This document shows positions 1 to 15,169 of a stretch of 64,000 nucleotides of DNA, one piece after another. The stretch is from Zingiber officinale (lineage: Eukaryota; Streptophyta; Magnoliopsida; Zingiberales; Zingiberaceae), in assembly GCF_018446385.1 (NCBI RefSeq), contig NC_055998.1:73216744-73280743 (forward strand), read 5' to 3'. The translations under genes and the position numbers were made by a program. How positions within the stretch are numbered: the stretch's first letter is position 1; each line of letters starts with the position of its first letter. Under the pieces are notes generated by a model. The model was not told the DNA's origin. It saw only the letters and a program-made list of their open reading frames with translations, and did no database searches.

Positions 1-2781
1 AAATGACATAAGAAGATTCATATAATTGACCTCACGTAGTAGGATAAAGACGGTTATTGTTCTTGTAGGTCATGTACATAAACATTGTAACTCAATAAGC
101 GACACTTTGTTGCTAATAGCTCTAATGCAATCTTAACTGGTTTGGTATTTGATGTAGTCTTATTGGGTGTCATTCTTGGTTTAGTGGAAGTGTTCGAACC
201 AAATTTCATGGATTTAATTTTTAAAAAAAAATCCAGGTTTTCAGCTCTCACGATTAGTCTAATCTTGAAACTGATTGGCTGAGTTCTACGAAAGCTTTTT
301 CCTGACCATGGAGATAAATTGAGAAATACAGATGTAAATTTTTAAAATTCTTCAGGTATAATGTGTATGGATGAGATTTAAATTTCGTTGTCATCCCTCT
401 CATCTTTTACTATCGCATCGTAGCCTAGGGGCAATTCAATGTTGTTTTTGGTTTGATTGTTCGTGGAATGGAATTGAAAAGGAATATACCAATTAGCTCT
501 TGGAGCGAAATAAAGTAGGGGAAGAAAGGAAGGAATGTTAATGTCGTTCGAGTGGATATTGATTTATAGCTCGGAAGGTGAACGAATGGGTTGCATAAAA
601 CTTGTGTGTTTGGTTACTCGTTGTTAAAATTAGTATAATAAATATAATTATTTTTTTTTCACATTGCTCTTGTATTTCAAAAATATCAGAGACAATTTTA
701 ATAAAATTTTCAGATTTTCTTAAAACATATATGATATTCGAATTAACTAAAATTCAATTTGAATTTGAATCGAATAATTATCAAATATATCGAGTTCAAC
801 TCAAATTCAAAATTTAAATACGAATGAAATTTTTTTTTTTTTTGGCCACTCAAAAATCTCGCGATGAGACCGTTTGCACCCCCTATCCAATGGTTGTGTA
901 AATGTCCAATTATTAGACTGGCATAGATGATTAGACTTCCTTTCGTTTTCGGTGAAGAGTCCTTTGTTATATTTTTTAAAGAAAAAAACAACTAACTAAC
1001 AAACAAGCAGACAATGATTGAAATTGAAAACTCAGTGGCCCAAGAACAAACTCTAAAAAGGTATACTTTGGTTTATAAAGGTGCATCTACTTATAATACA
1101 AAAACTCTGAAAGTTTCTGCAGAATGAATACAAGTATAGCTCTAAGTGAAAACAAAGTTCAAGAAAAAGAAAAAGAAAAGAGAAACCTTCGCGATCTAAC
1201 TAATTATACCTATCGCAAAGAAGGAAGCCTCTTGCAGTCAGTGACATCCAGGATCTGCCAGTGCCAGATAATTAATAATCCATATATTGAAAATTAGAGT
1301 CGTCAATTTTGAACACCTGTTTAACATGGAACAACGATCAAGGAAAGAAGTTGGACGAATTCACGAGAGAAAAGAAATATATGCTATCAACATCTATTTT
1401 CTGAAAATGCAATGAAGTTAGTATTGTAATTAGTGCTTGCTTAAAAGAATCAAATACCAAAGTTTTAGGTGAACAGATGCAATGGAATGCGATTTTTCCA
1501 TAAAGAAAATGCAGTTAAAAAACTTGGTTTTTTCTACATATAAACATAAGTATGGCAAGACTGACAACTTAAACAGAAATGAGATGCAGTGTGAACAATT
1601 TAAGTACTTTCCCAATGCAACAGGCAATGACGAAATAATGTTCCATCTAATGCGCAAAACAGGACATATTAGTCTGTGCCCTAGGTTTTAAAGAGGAACC
1701 CAAAAAAACAAGGAAACATTAAACATCCATGGAAGAACTGGTTTCAGTTGAAAATGTTGTTTAACTAAATAAATTGAAACGAGGAAAATAAATTTCATGG
1801 ATTGACTACCAGAGATTATGATACTTTGAGGACCATATTAAAAGTTCAGATAATCACAGAGAAAATGCTAATAAGAAGGTACTTACAGAAACTAATCTAG
1901 TTCAGTTCTCCATTTGCACCTACTGTTGGAAACTCAGCACTTTCACACCCATCCGAAATATAAGCAGAAAATTGTTACTCAATAAAATGTTAGATCAAAT
2001 CGGAGGATCTTCTACTGATCTCCAGGCAGTGTTAACAAGTTCACTAAACCGCCATCTTCATCATGTGAAGGTCTTCAATGAGAAATGAAATTAACAATAG
2101 CATTCACTAGAACATAACTGGCAACTGCTGTATTAACACAACCACGGGCTTTTTTTTTCTTCTATAAGCATCATCATAGTGTTATCATTACAGGAAACAC
2201 AAATTCATGGACACTTCCTTTGGACTTCCCACAAAGTGAATATCAGGGTTCTTTATGCCCACAGAAACATCAGGAGTAATGTGAGACATCAAGAAGAGCA
2301 AGACACCTAATTTTATCTTGGCTTTGTTTATCATTGCTATGTGGAAAGGAAACACAGCAGCAGCCAAATTGGATACAGGTGCCTGATTCTAGATTCAGAA
2401 AACAAGCCGTATCTAAGTTCTGTCTGATCTTGTATCTTGTAACACTTAACAACAACAACAGGTAAGAAGCATATTTTCTTCTGCAGCACCAGAAAAACAT
2501 AGATATACTGACGATTGCAAAAACAGAAGATAAAAAATCTATCATTTACAGGAGAGCTATGGTCAATGGCATCAACTTCAGCTTTCATTCAATCTACACT
2601 CTGGATTGATTCTTAATTAGCAGCTAGGTTTACTTCCATAAGGGTCATACAAGATGTTCAATGTACTCCTGTACTCATCCTGTGGAGGTGAATTATTTTG
2701 GACGACTGTAAGGATCCTTTCATGTTTAAAGCAAAATGTACACTGGCCTCAAATTGGAGCAGACCAAAAAGGCCAAAACAA
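1..2781. other. AT-rich intergenic stretch 3' of the IDM1-like gene
   Basis: No convincing coding exon, RNA gene or bounded mobile element was recognised here. The stretch is AT-rich with T and A runs. Short open frames on both strands lack family signatures. Part of 2600-2781 is probably the 3' untranslated region of the minus-strand IDM1-like gene, whose stop codon lies at 2782-2784. Confidence 0.5.
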
Positions 2782-5700
2782 CTAGGAGTTGGAAACTATG
2801 TCACATTCTTGCTGATCTTTTACTGCATCAACAGCTACAATTTTATTCTCAATAATATCAGAAGTATTGCCAATTAACTCAGTTGTCTGAACAGTTGTAA
2901 GATCGACTTCGGATTTTTCTTCACTATGGAAACTTGTTTTACCTCCTCTAGATAAAATGTTTGTGCAAGCATCACCAGCAGTCTCTACTGACAAATACTG
3001 GGAAGATTTGCCATTGTTAATAGGATCAGCAGAATCATCTGAAATAAAAGATGAATCTTCGGTAGCATTTCCGCAATGGCCAACAGCCTGGGCAGAGTTA
3101 TGGGGCTCGGCTTCAGCAGCAATTAGCTCAGAAGAATCATGAGCTGACTTTATATCTTGATGATCTTTGATGTCGTATTCAATGACTCCAACTGCATAAA
3201 CCACAGAGATGTTTAAAACGGAGAATCACAAAGAAAATGTTCAATAAATGTCAATGTCATCCCATGTGGTCACCTTCATCAACAGGCGTATCATGTTTAG
3301 AAGAATGATTTTCCAGCAGTGGCTTCTGTAGTAAACCAGTACCAGGAAAAACCAATATGTTTATGGACCTAACTTCTAATTCTTGAGAAACCTCAAGCTG
3401 CTTAAAGCTAAATACATTAGTCCATGTTTCCTTTAATTCAGAAATTGCAGGTATGACCAGCTTTTCAATATTAAGGGAAGAGAGAACCTGAAGATGAGAA
3501 CAAATTATTTCAAAAAAAAAAAGAGAGAGAAAATTATTTATAATAACAGATAGCTTGTTAAAGAAAAGGAAAATAGAGATGAGAAAAATTAAATAGTTCA
3601 TAGAATTATAATAAAAGACTGCTTGTTACGAAAGAAAAAGAGGGGACGGGAGAACTACACTATTGCCTAATACAATAGTCTAAGTACTGAAAAATTCACA
3701 AACTGAGTAACAATGTGCACATCCACAAACACCCAAGTGGCTACCTCTTTAAAGTAAAAACAAACCTCAATTAACTATCGACAAAAATGCCTGTAACAAT
3801 GCAATTGCAAACGAAATCAATTTCACACAAAATAACTGCCAATCAGACACCTAATATTTCATTTAGCTTACAGAAGAACCATCAGCCTGTACCAATAAAT
3901 AGTTGGCTAACCCGTAGCCATATTCTTTCATTCTAAAGACAAACATCAGTGAAACATCAGTGGCATTGTAAAGGTTGGCTCCTATGCATCCTCTGCAAGC
4001 CTGGATCTAGGATTTTAAGGCAATCACATAATGGCACTGATCCGGTGGTAAGGTAGGACCCCGCCCCGCAGGAGGTCAACGTCACGTGGAAGGTCAAGGG
4101 CAAGGCGGTCAATGCCCCCAGGCTAGCATCCGACCTGGCGACCCCATCAGCCAGTCGGACTAAGGAATGGTCGGTCCGATGTTAGTACAGCTCGGTCTCG
4201 CACCGAGCTTCCGACACTCAAAGACTATCACCAGAGCAGGCGCCGACCGGCAAGTCATGTGCCGAGCGATTGGGCGTGCATCGTGCAGACATCAGAATCG
4301 CCCACAGATCAGATCACAGCCAACGAAGCGCAGACCCAACCCAGCAAGCCTAGACAGTGGAAATAGCCGAGCGGCCTCCCCGCTCGGCCCAGACAGCAGA
4401 ATTAGCCAAGCGGTCATCCGCTCGGCCCACTAGCAAACAAAAGCTGGCCAAGCGGCCCACCCGCTCGGCCCACTAACAGACAAAGGCAGGATCGACTGGT
4501 ATCCTCCTCGAGACCCGTGCCGCAGACAGATAGCATGGTTGCCGGCATGATCAAGCAGAGAATCGTACGACGGAAGCTTCCACTGTCTTGTCAGGATATG
4601 CTCGAGTTGTTGAGATATGGTGTCAGGTACACTTTTCTGACACGTCCTATCAAGGAAAGCTTTGAGATATGTGCATGCCTCGAGGAGCGTGCGCACGCAC
4701 CCAGGGAGCTCTATATAAAGGACCCCAAGTTTCGACGAAGGTATGTTCATTCTACTGTAGCTACAGTTACGCTGTCACTTTCGCTTCTTTGCTTTCTTGC
4801 TGCTTTCGTCGGAGATCTGACTTGAGCGTCGAAGGGTCATCGTCGGGGAACCACTCCCTGGCTCGGCACTTACGCTTTTGTGCTTGCAGGCTAATCTCAT
4901 CCGAGGTCCACGCACGGTCAACAGGAGCGCCACATCCCCATCGTCCGTCACCTCGACTCTCGGACAGGATCAAATTTGGCGTCGTCTGTGGGAACGCACC
5001 TGCATTCGAGCCGAGAAGATAGAAGAAATTGGACGACTTCACACGGTGACACTCACTCAAGAGGAGCTCGACGCACTTGTACAATCGCGAGCGGCAAAAT
5101 TAGTCGAGCAACAACAGCAAACAGCGCTAGCCGATCGGCTGGTTCAACAAGCAACATCGACTTCGGGAGGCCGAGCGGCCCATGAAGACCAACCGGAGCA
5201 ATTGTCCATCTGGGGGAAGAATAAAGGGTCGACCGACACTCACGGGGAGGCTCCACCCGCGCCTATTCCAGTCCACCGAGCCTTGTTTCAAACGCCCTCC
5301 GAGATTACTCAAGCGAATCAAGGAAGGGGCTCTTCTTCAGATGAAGCACCCGTGCAGGGAGCAAGGAAAGGCAAGACGCCACGAGCTGATTCGTCACCCG
5401 AGCGGATCAACCGCCAGTTCTCCGAGGCAATCCTACAAGATCCGCTGCCAAGGCACTACGCTCCCTTGGCGATCGGAGAATATAACGAGTCGACCGACCC
5501 GGACGACCATCTTGGTAAGTTTGATAACGCTGCTACTCTTCATCAGTACACAGAGGGAGTCAAGTGTCGAGTCTTCCTCGCCACGCTCCCTGGCTCGGCA
5601 CTGACGCTTTTGTGCTTGCAGGCTAGTCTCATCGGAGGTTCACGCACGGTCAACAGGAGCGTCACATCCTCAGCGTCCATCACCTCGACTCTCAGACAGG

Positions 5701-6085
5701 ATCAGCCACATTAGGATCAGTCCTGGGCTAGCCTTTTTATTCTTTTTTCCATCTTACAAATGACATACTTCATAGCACTTCCATTTAGCTTTCCTCTCTA
5801 TGTTAGTAAGGACATTTTCAATGCTCTAAAGTCTAAAACCACACGAATGTTTCCATTTTATCTTCCATATTTAATTGCATTTATAGAAATCACAATCATT
5901 TTGTTTTACAAGAACATTAGATATTTACAAGTTTGTGACCCAAAATAAGTCTATAATCTCTGCAGCTGTAAATATGCATGGTCTGTATGTCATAGTAGTT
6001 AAAATGAATTGAGGCAACATAAATTGAAGCAATCGCTAAGGCTTTAAAGAAAACAAAGAAAGCAGTAGAGGTAGTAGGGAAATTT

Positions 6086-6144
<59 letters not shown>

Positions 6145-9100
6145 TTGAAACAAATATGCTTTCTTGATAATTATGATGGCAGAGAGATGATATTGAAGAT
6201 AATTCAGTTTACAGCTTCTTACCTGCTTTAAACATAGAAATAAAAGAAATTTAATGCATACATGAATATAAACACAATGATTAACATTTACGTTGTATAA
6301 GAATTATAAAATAACATAAAAATAATGAAAGAATGATATACTTATAGTCAAGATGTAGAAAATTTTATAATAGGATGAAAATAGAAAAGAATGGGACAAA
6401 ACATATAGCCTCAATCTATTTATTTTTACTCAAAAACATCCAAGAGAAAATATTTACTGATTCAATTCCACTAAGTAGCCGACGGCACATCCCTTGACGT
6501 CTATACATGTTTCTTGTCCCAATGAAAGGCATTTCTGCCAGTCTGGTTCCGTGAATTCTGTTTGATGCAATAAAATCAACAAAATTCAATATCAAATAGA
6601 GCATAGGTGATGATGAAAAAAAGAAATCAAATCTTGCTGATAATATTCAGAGAAGACTTAATTTTAGATTTACACTTTAGGTTAACTGTCTTTGACAAAT
6701 ACTAGATTTGGTAAGAAAAAATAAGTAGGTGCATCAACTATTGACTAGCCAGAGACAACCATTAGGTTTACTGATATAGCTTAACCGCACCAAAATCATA
6801 TGTTGGAGGTCAAACGATCCTTGTAACTTGTGAGGCTCCATTAAATCCACCCAACAAAAACCTAAATAAATTGCCTGTAAAAATCTATCTTGGCCAGATT
6901 TTTTTCCCCGTAGATTAACTAAATGAACAAGCCACATTGCGATGGAAGAAAAGAAACCAAACAATAATAAGACTCTGAAGGAAAGAAGACAAGGGTTAGC
7001 TATAAAACTAAGTTGCAATGGCCAATGACATCTTGTATTATATTGATACCATTTATAGCTGTGATTATCATCTAAAGACGATGGGCAATAATCCATGTAA
7101 TGGACATCATGTGAGAGAGAAGTCGGATGACAGCACTTGTAGGAAGTGGTTATAAAATAAAAAGAGCAACTACTTAAGCACCAGAGGAGATGATAGGGAA
7201 ACACAACATATGGAAATGGAAGAGAATAAAAATAATGAAACAATTCTGTTTGGAGGTGGGAAAGAAGATTAGATAGTAATTAATTAAAGTAGTGCTTAAA
7301 TACAATCAAAAATGAATTGCAATCTAGCTATATAAAAATGGCACTTTCTTATAGCTAAAGATATGATGACCAAAAATGTCTAAACACTCAGAATACAAAT
7401 CAGTCAGATTATATCAGCTTCAGATTGGATAAATTAGAGTCATCCCAACGAGTCTTCTCCGTTCTAAGAATTTCACATAACAAATGCATCAAGGAGGAAG
7501 AATCATCATTTATTGAACAATATGCTCAACAGAAAGAACAAACCCAAGGTTACATCAACCCAAAAACACTTCAGGGAAGCTTGATCGATAGCAAGTTAAC
7601 TCAAGCAGTTATTACTTGTTATCCAAATATCACCTGTTTAAGAAAATAAGAAAAATGTACCTGATAGATGCCACAGAGATAATTTCATCCCCATGCTCCA
7701 AAATAAAAGTGTAGAAACCGCTGTAATTCAGCCGACTGAAATTTGATCTACACAGAAAACCAAAGTCATACATAGAGCAGAGTTAGTTATATGATATTTA
7801 TTAAGAAATCACAGAGGGCACCTTTACCAACAACTCTCAGTTATTCCAAAAAATAAAAATAAAACTTTGTTCCCTAAATCTTCTAGGGACGATTTTTTCT
7901 TTTTGTGAAAAAATACCTTAAAAAACATAAATATAGAAACACAAATAAAAGACCTTAAAATATTATGAATAATTTTTAGCGACTTACCAAAACATATACA
8001 AAAAAGAAAAGGCACATAAGCTTAAATTCTCTTTAAATAAAATAAAAAATAAAAATGTTAAAATATCTTATTTTGGCTAGGCTCAAATGTTGTGTGATGT
8101 TATCATCTTTGTAAAACTAACAATGAACCGAAGATAAAATAGTTCAACAACAAAAAACATTTAATTATATAATATATTTGAATAACTTTTGAAAAATGTA
8201 CAAAAAATACAATCATTTGGAACATGGAATATCCTAAAATTATTTATAGAACTACTATAATAAAGTTGCTTGTGTAGTCATTTAAAGAACTGTAATTGCA
8301 AATAGCAAATGCATTTGCCAGAACAAAACAAGTTGCAAATGTCATTATATCATTTGCATTTGCCTGCAACATTAATTGTTGGTTACCATAGGGTCTCACC
8401 ATGCAAAGCTCAAATGACAAAAGAGCAAACATTGACTCTAAAAGACCTAAAGCACAGTTAAAATTTTGATGAGAGACATTTTTCTTTCACAAGTCCAAAA
8501 ATTCGAAACAATTTCAAGATATCATTTATAATCTTGTTTCTTCTTACATCATACTGTATATGATTAGCTTTGATGTCCTAGTAAAAAAAAGCTCTACAGC
8601 TTTGTCTGTAGGATCCAATATAGACCAGCAAACCAGCTCCTAGTTTGGTTGACTGGAGAAATTTTGATAAATAGTACATAGGTATTAGGACCCAAATATG
8701 TTGTTGTGTTTTACCAGTTACAAAATCTTAAACATTGGTTAATATGAGAGATTGCATTGGGATGGAAACTAATTCCATTTGGACCACTTTGATACAAAAG
8801 CAATAAAAGCAACATTGATCTGTCTAGCAATTCTGAGTTATCAAGAACAACTTCTATGATTCTATCACCTTACATCAATGCAATATGAAATTCTGGGTAT
8901 CACAAGCATGCAAACTCATTGTTAGTCAGTGCCTAGCTATGGAGTTTAAAATTATAGTATGACAGATGCTTACCCACAATTATACACAACATTATGAATA
9001 AGGTTAATGCCACTTCTCCGGTCAACAATAGGCAGAAAACACTCATCCATAACTGCAAGGGCGACAGCAATCTTTGAGTTGGATTCAGCCGTTTGATGGA

Positions 9101-12100
9101 ACTGTAATGGAGATTTAGAAGAATCCTCATCAAAACGCCTGACAACAGTCCATGAGAATCCTGATTCAATATCATTCTTCATCCCAAGAATCTTCTTTAG
9201 TCCTCGGAAAACCTACAACAAACAAAATTACAAGCCGATGATACCATATCAAAGGTGAATAGACATATTATTCAAATCCTACTACAATACATAAGCATTC
9301 TATTTTCGCACCTTATATAAGAATATTAAACAATACTAATTGGCCAATGTTCAAGAGTTATAAAGCAACCATGGAGGCCTACATTTTCCCCAGTCAGCCT
9401 AATAAGCTATAACTAATGGTTTTTCTCCAGTATATAACATTTTTATATACCTACAGAAGCCAATCATTGCCACTTAATGTTTACATAAGTTACATTTTTA
9501 TACAGAAAAATTAGGCATTCTTGTATATAAGAGCTTCTTAATGATATATCATTAGAAGAATTATGTCCATAAATTCCACATATGATCAACCAAAACAAGT
9601 TTGACTGACAATTATTCTCCTTTTCTTTTCTTTTGCTTGTTTCATTTTATTACCTTACATGCTAAAAATTCTTTTTTGAAAAAAAAAATCCATATACTTC
9701 CATCTGTTATATAAATGTGTCGTGTTAGCATCCCATATTAATAAATGCCATTTATTTATTTTGTTCTTTGTTTTAAGAGATGTTTTCATATCCATAATTT
9801 TGCTTATCTAGTTTCTTAGAGTTGAATTTTTTGATATGCTATAAATGCAAAATTGGAGGTGCCTTTTTGTATTTTGTTTTTGTTGTTTTCCTTTGTATTA
9901 TTATATCTCCTACCTAATATATTGTCATTTACACATTTCTGTTCTTGTATTGCCACCATGATTGTCATCAACCAATATCAATATAGTAATTCGACTTAGA
10001 TTGTTATTGGTAAAGGGTGCAATGATTTTTCCAGAGAAATAGATACACAAAGATTTTTGGCAGAATTTCAAAATTAGGATTCCAAGAAATCACTTAGAAA
10101 TGAGTTAGGTTATACTGTGAAATAGATGGAATTCACTGAAACTTGATCAAATTTAGAGGAAAAATTGAAATAAATGCAATTTTGTCAAATAAGGTTGATT
10201 TAGGAAAACTCGGCCGATGTACCCAATTCTTCGCTGATTGCAACTTGAGTCCTAGCCAACATAACATGAGGAGGAGATATTCTTCGTCACTTATTTGAAT
10301 TGCAGATTAAACTGCTCAACCTCGCCACCTCTAGAAATTTATCACAAAATCAATTGTTTAATCTTACTATTTCTGGAATCTACCACTAGCTAGACCAAGT
10401 ACCCCATCTATCTCATATATCTGTCTCTTGCATGATATTGTCATATCGTTATTACCAATCAAGATAAAATACAGCATCTCTCTTGATAGACAGTAGCCTC
10501 GAAACCTCCTTCCTACATATCAATAATCTAATTTTACTTAACAGCTATATATAAATAAAATATGATCTCATTATTTGTGTTATTATATCATAACAATATA
10601 GTATATATAATATGATACCAATATAATATTATAATAAACTTATGAACCTGATGATACTAAATATTACTATTTTTGATAAGTTTCCTTTATTTTACTATTT
10701 AGTTTTCTATATCTTTATAAACTATTTTTGGAAATTTTTCCTAATAAGTTCATATTATTTTTATTAATTATGTTTAATTCATTATATTTTTTTATTAACT
10801 TTTGTGAATAAATAAACTATAGAAATAAATTAATAATTGTTTTTAAAACTCTATATAGACAAAGAAACATAAGCTTATGGGGCGAGAAACCACCTAGGGT
10901 TTACCTATTCAATCATGTATTGTGCAGCTTACTCCGATCTCTATCTTGTTAATTTCCAAGTCATGTTTAAGTTAATATTTATTTAATTAAATCAATTTTG
11001 CTAAATTGATATAAAAAAATGGGCATATTTTATACATTGCTTACATCAATATGTATATTTTATTCTGGTTAGTTGTATAAATATTCATATGGAAACATAG
11101 ATTGCTTAAAATGATATTATTGAATGAAAGAGGAAAGTTTTATTTGTATTGATTGTTTAGGTTATTTAATTTGATATATTATATAGTCCATGCAAACAAA
11201 CGCATTTTCTTGGCATGCAGCTGTCAACATACCTAAAGTAAGTTTCTAACAAAATATAAACCACGTGTGTTACGTAGAGTATCAACCGTATACCCACCCA
11301 CAAACAACTTTTATAGACCTATTCATTTGAATATATAATTTGAAAGATGTATAAATGAGAGGATGGGCGGACCTTTAACTCATCCTTACAATGTTTGGTT
11401 GGAAGAATGGATCAATCGTGAAGGATAAAGATTCACATTTTCCCCTCATATTTACTCTGCCCAAAATAGGGCAAATCGAGCAAAGGATGGATGAAAATAT
11501 TTTGTTAATCACATCTTTGTCATTCAAATGTTTTGTAACATACTTAGCACCCATCGAACCCTACGCTCGCATCTCTTAGTTCTAGTCAGTTTCTCACGTT
11601 GTGTTATCATGCTTGCTTGCCTACATGCCTTCTTCTTCCATAAAAAACCGAACAAGAGTAGTTAGCTCAAGTCACTTATCCTCAGTAGATTGCTCATACT
11701 ATATACCCTTGTATCGTGCATTTACATGCCCTCACACCTTCTCTGTCGTAAACACAAACAAAATGGGCATTATAAAGGAAAGGCATTAATAAATTGTTAG
11801 ATATGAATTCTTGTATAAAAGTTTGTTGGATTGATTTAATGTTCAGAGAGGAAAGTAGTTATGATGGATTTAATTACAATTCAGTCAGGAAAGTAGTTAT
11901 GAAAAGGAGAGTATTGTTGCCTTTTAAAAATTAAATTATTTATCCTTCAATTTATTAAACCAAGTGAAAGGATAGATGAATTGATGGATCATTTTATTCA
12001 TCCATCTGTTTACAATAAGAAGAAGGATAAGTTAACTTTCATTGAATCTACCCATTTATGCATCCATCCATAACCATACATCGTTCGACTTATCCAGACA

Positions 12101-15100
12101 GACACATGTGTTATTATCTTCTTCATTATAACACAATATGCATGAAAGAAAGCAGAATCTGCTATCAAGAACATTATTGATATAACTGAAGATAGGCATG
12201 TATCCAAACATATAAAACTTTTGATGTAACAAAATCATCGTAAAGGATGCATGAAAAGGTTGATGACTTTCTACAGGAATAATTTGAAATTTCAAACTAG
12301 ATGGAGCTATTTACACATTATGTCATGGTCACATGGATTCGTAGGAATCATTTTTGTACCTTTCTACAACTTGAGGAACAAAAAGAAATGGCAGTACTCT
12401 TGGAAGTGGCAGATATATATTCTGTCTCAGGAATGCAATCTTCATGGTCTGCAAAATCCAATACAAGTAACTCCATAGCTCTTAGAATGTAGAAGGGCAT
12501 TTAAGTAAGAACATATAACAGGAGGATTCATACATTTTGCCTCACACTGGTGACAAGAAAGCAATAAGGAAACTGTTTCATAGCTTGCACTACTAGGATC
12601 AGTAGAGATCTGCCCACAGAACCTGCAGCAGCAGTTGGTACAGTGCCAATCTCCAGGAGGAGGCTTCTGGGATGCAACACAGGAACTTAAGACATTCATG
12701 CATAGCAGAACCAAAAGGCAAAGAAATTACCAAGATTAAGCTGACAATCATGTAGAAAAATAAACTAAAGAATGTGGCAGTTACGAGCATGGAAATACCA
12801 TAGTAGCTAATTATAACATAAATATTACCGGTCAATAAAAATCAATAGTTTTGCAGAAATCCATTTTGCCACCTGCATAATTTTCAGAATCCACAAAAAA
12901 AATGGAGATGGAGAAAGAAAACCATTTATAAAGAACAAATAAAAAAGCCCGATCTATGTTTCTGCAATAACCACATATGCAATAGCAATGCCAACTAACT
13001 ACGGCAATGCGTTCTATAAAGGGTAAGGTTTGTTCAAAGTAAGGATTGTTCAGTTTGATGTACCTCGATGCCCAAGCAAGCCAGATGAAAGGTCGAAGGA
13101 CAACCATCACAACAGATTAAGGGGCCACCATCGCCACAGATACCACAGGTATCATCATTAGGGTCATCACCATTGACATCAATATTGTAGAATCCTTGCC
13201 GTTCAGATTCACCCTGTTTTTTCCATGCCTCAAGCTGGCATTTCAACAGGGAAATTTCTCCATCCTCCAAAAATATATTTTGTGATGGATGTATAAGTTT
13301 GTTACCAGCATGAAGACCGAAGTTTGATAGAGAAAGGATTTTACCACAGCAGCTACAGTTAATGCCGTCTCTAGTTATCCAGCCTTCCAACTTTGTTTTA
13401 GTCATTCGCTGGTTCATATACTTCACTTTTCCATTTATGGGCAATACACCCACATCTATCATCCATGAAAGAACTGTCCTTTTATGCCTGTAAGTGACAT
13501 AATCTGCGTCATCAGCTTCTGACTTATGGTTAATACCACGGGCCAATAGGGTGCATCCTCTCTGTCTGCTTCTTCCGTTGTGATGATTCTTATAAGATGT
13601 GGAACCGACAGAAAACTTTGAGTCTGAAGTCAACTTACCCTTAGTAGCTTGATCTCTAGGATGTCTCTTGTCAGATTTTTTCTTTACTTTCTTCCCTTTA
13701 TACTTTGGGGATTCTTCAGACTCTTCTATCCTTCTTCTTCTCTTGTTAACAACAACTCTTTTCAGTAAATCAAGTGACTCCAAGGGTATGATAGGGTCGC
13801 TCACAGAAGGTGTTCTGCAGTTCCTTCCAGAAGAAATCTTACCCTCCGATTTGTTTGTTCTCTTTAGACGTTCCTGATACACTGCATAAGCCTTTGTGAT
13901 TGACCAATAACCACCATGACCTTCAGGAGGTATGTAAACAGAATCCTCATAGTTCCTGCCTCTTCTTGGCCTCAGATCTATTGTCCAACCAGCATTAAGA
14001 AGTATATCTTTTAACTGATCTCTAAGTTTTTGTTTTTCAGTTCTGCGAGATACGTTTGCACTCTCTGATACTTGTTTTGCCTTAACAACACTTTCTGCAC
14101 TGGAGTTGCTCTTTGTTCTCAGACCAGTCTTACCCTTTGAAATATGTGCTTTCTTTTTTCTTGTTTTATGAAAAACATTCTTCTGCAGTGTTTCACGTCT
14201 GTTTGCACTTTTCTTGAGACTGTCCTTTTTTGACTTTCTCAATTCATTTTTGCTCGGCGAGGCACCTAAGCTTGAATTTTCATCAACTCTTTCAAAGGGA
14301 GACAGGGATTGTTGCTTCAGTGCGGCACGGGTAGCTACACCACGAGAGCTTATGGCCTTTGAGACCTCTTCATAATTCCTTTTAGAATGGTTCTCAAGCC
14401 CATCAACCTTCTTATTACTAGGTAGTACTCGCAAGACGCCAGATTTCCCTTGCATCCTCAGAATATCATCCTTGGGTCGTGAAACACCAATGTCTTCTGC
14501 CCTGTCTCCGGTGACACAGCTACTGTTATCCTTCGCCTCAAGTTTCTGCTTATCTGGTGATTCTATCAGCTTGTTCTTTTCAGTTTCCGTCTTCCCAGTT
14601 TTTTGTAAATTTGTCAGTGTTTGGTTCTCCATTACTCGACCCCTCTTCCTCTTTGCAGGGACTGAGGATTTGGAACTTCCTTCTTTGTGCACATTCATCT
14701 CCTCTTTTTCATCCACACCATCTGAAATAACAGTTTTAGACATATTCCCGCCAGACAGAAATTTCTTCTTTCCTCCTTGTTCCGAAGAATCCAATTTTGA
14801 CTTTTCTGATTGGACTTCAGCACGAGATGACTCTATTCGGCACTTCCTCTCGAGCTCTGTCTCTAACACTTCTTTCTTACAAGAAACTGCGACCTCATCA
14901 GTTTGAGTTCCTTCATAAGACTTCAAAACCTTTTCTTTCTTATCTACATCCGCATTCTCCTCCTCTTCTTTCATCTCCGCCTCATTGTCTTCGCCGCAGA
15001 TGGAGTTGTCCCCATTTCGACTAACTCCACGATCCGCCCTCCGCAAAGAAGCGAGGCAATCATCCAAGTTACACTCCGAATCGCTCATAATCAACCTCCG

Positions 15101-15169
15101 TTTCATATCCTTATTCAACCCATCAACCTTTTCCGCTGCAGAGACTTCGATCCCTCTCCGCTTCTTCAT
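2782..15169 (-). CDS. IDM1/ROS4-like PHD-finger histone acetyltransferase
   Basis: Eight coding exons, frame-checked at every join: 15169-13064, 12666-12534, 12448-12360, 9212-8974, 7747-7661, 6557-6458, 3487-3274 and 3191-2782, giving 1125 aa. Seen in order: a long basic, Lys/Ser-rich N-terminus with NLS-like runs (KRKRGR); a conserved block near residues 385-435 ([20 protein letters not shown]); a TPL-binding-type (TDBD) domain near 593-645 ([15 protein letters not shown]); a PHD finger near 680-725 ([20 protein letters not shown]); a second zinc-binding stretch (CHQCEAKYHEDC) across exons 2-3; and a GNAT acetyltransferase fold near 775-950 with [20 protein letters not shown] and the acetyl-CoA loop RRQGMCRR. 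In Arabidopsis, IDM1/ROS4 acetylates histone H3 and helps the demethylase ROS1 reach methylated loci. That role is inferred from family membership. Introns are large (up to about 3.1 kb) and hold an LTR fossil and a GA microsatellite. A 5'-UTR intron between about 15411 and 15283 is possible. The C-terminal 137 codons (exon 8) are acidic and low in family signatures. Confidence 0.9.
4038..5704 (+). mobile_element. Short Ty3/gypsy-type LTR retrotransposon fossil in an IDM1-like intron
   Basis: A 5' LTR spans about 4038-4972, with TATA-like TATATAAAG at 4712-4720. It is followed by the primer-binding-site style sequence TTTGGCGTCGTCTGTGGGA and a gag-like region to about 5580. The end of a second LTR copy matches 4860-4972 closely over about 5581-5704. 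Flanks GGCAC (4033-4037) and GCCAC (5705-5709) look like a 5-bp target duplication with one difference. It is broken, carries no pol region and is not recent. It lies antisense to the host gene, inside the intron between 6458 and 3487. Confidence 0.8.
6089..6141. repeat. (GA)n microsatellite
   Basis: An uninterrupted run of about 26 GA dinucleotides inside an intron of the IDM1-like gene. On the gene's strand it reads as (TC)n, a pyrimidine tract. Such runs are length-variable, so it could serve as a marker. Confidence 0.95.
11379..12034. mobile_element. Possible degraded DNA transposon (MITE-like) in an IDM1-like intron
   Basis: The left end (CTCATCCTTACAATGTTTGG) and the reverse complement of the right end (ACTTATCCTTCTTC) share a weak terminal inverted repeat. 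TTAA sits at both edges, as expected for a PIF/Harbinger-like TTA/TAA duplication. Motifs of the GGATGGAT kind recur near both ends. The rest of the large intron 9213-12359 is AT-rich with nothing else recognised. Confidence 0.35.

Noticed and set aside
4167-5321. Several open frames on both strands as host genes
   Set aside because: They lie within the LTR and gag region of the fossil at 4038-5704 and overlap each other, so they are chance frames in GC-rich LTR sequence.
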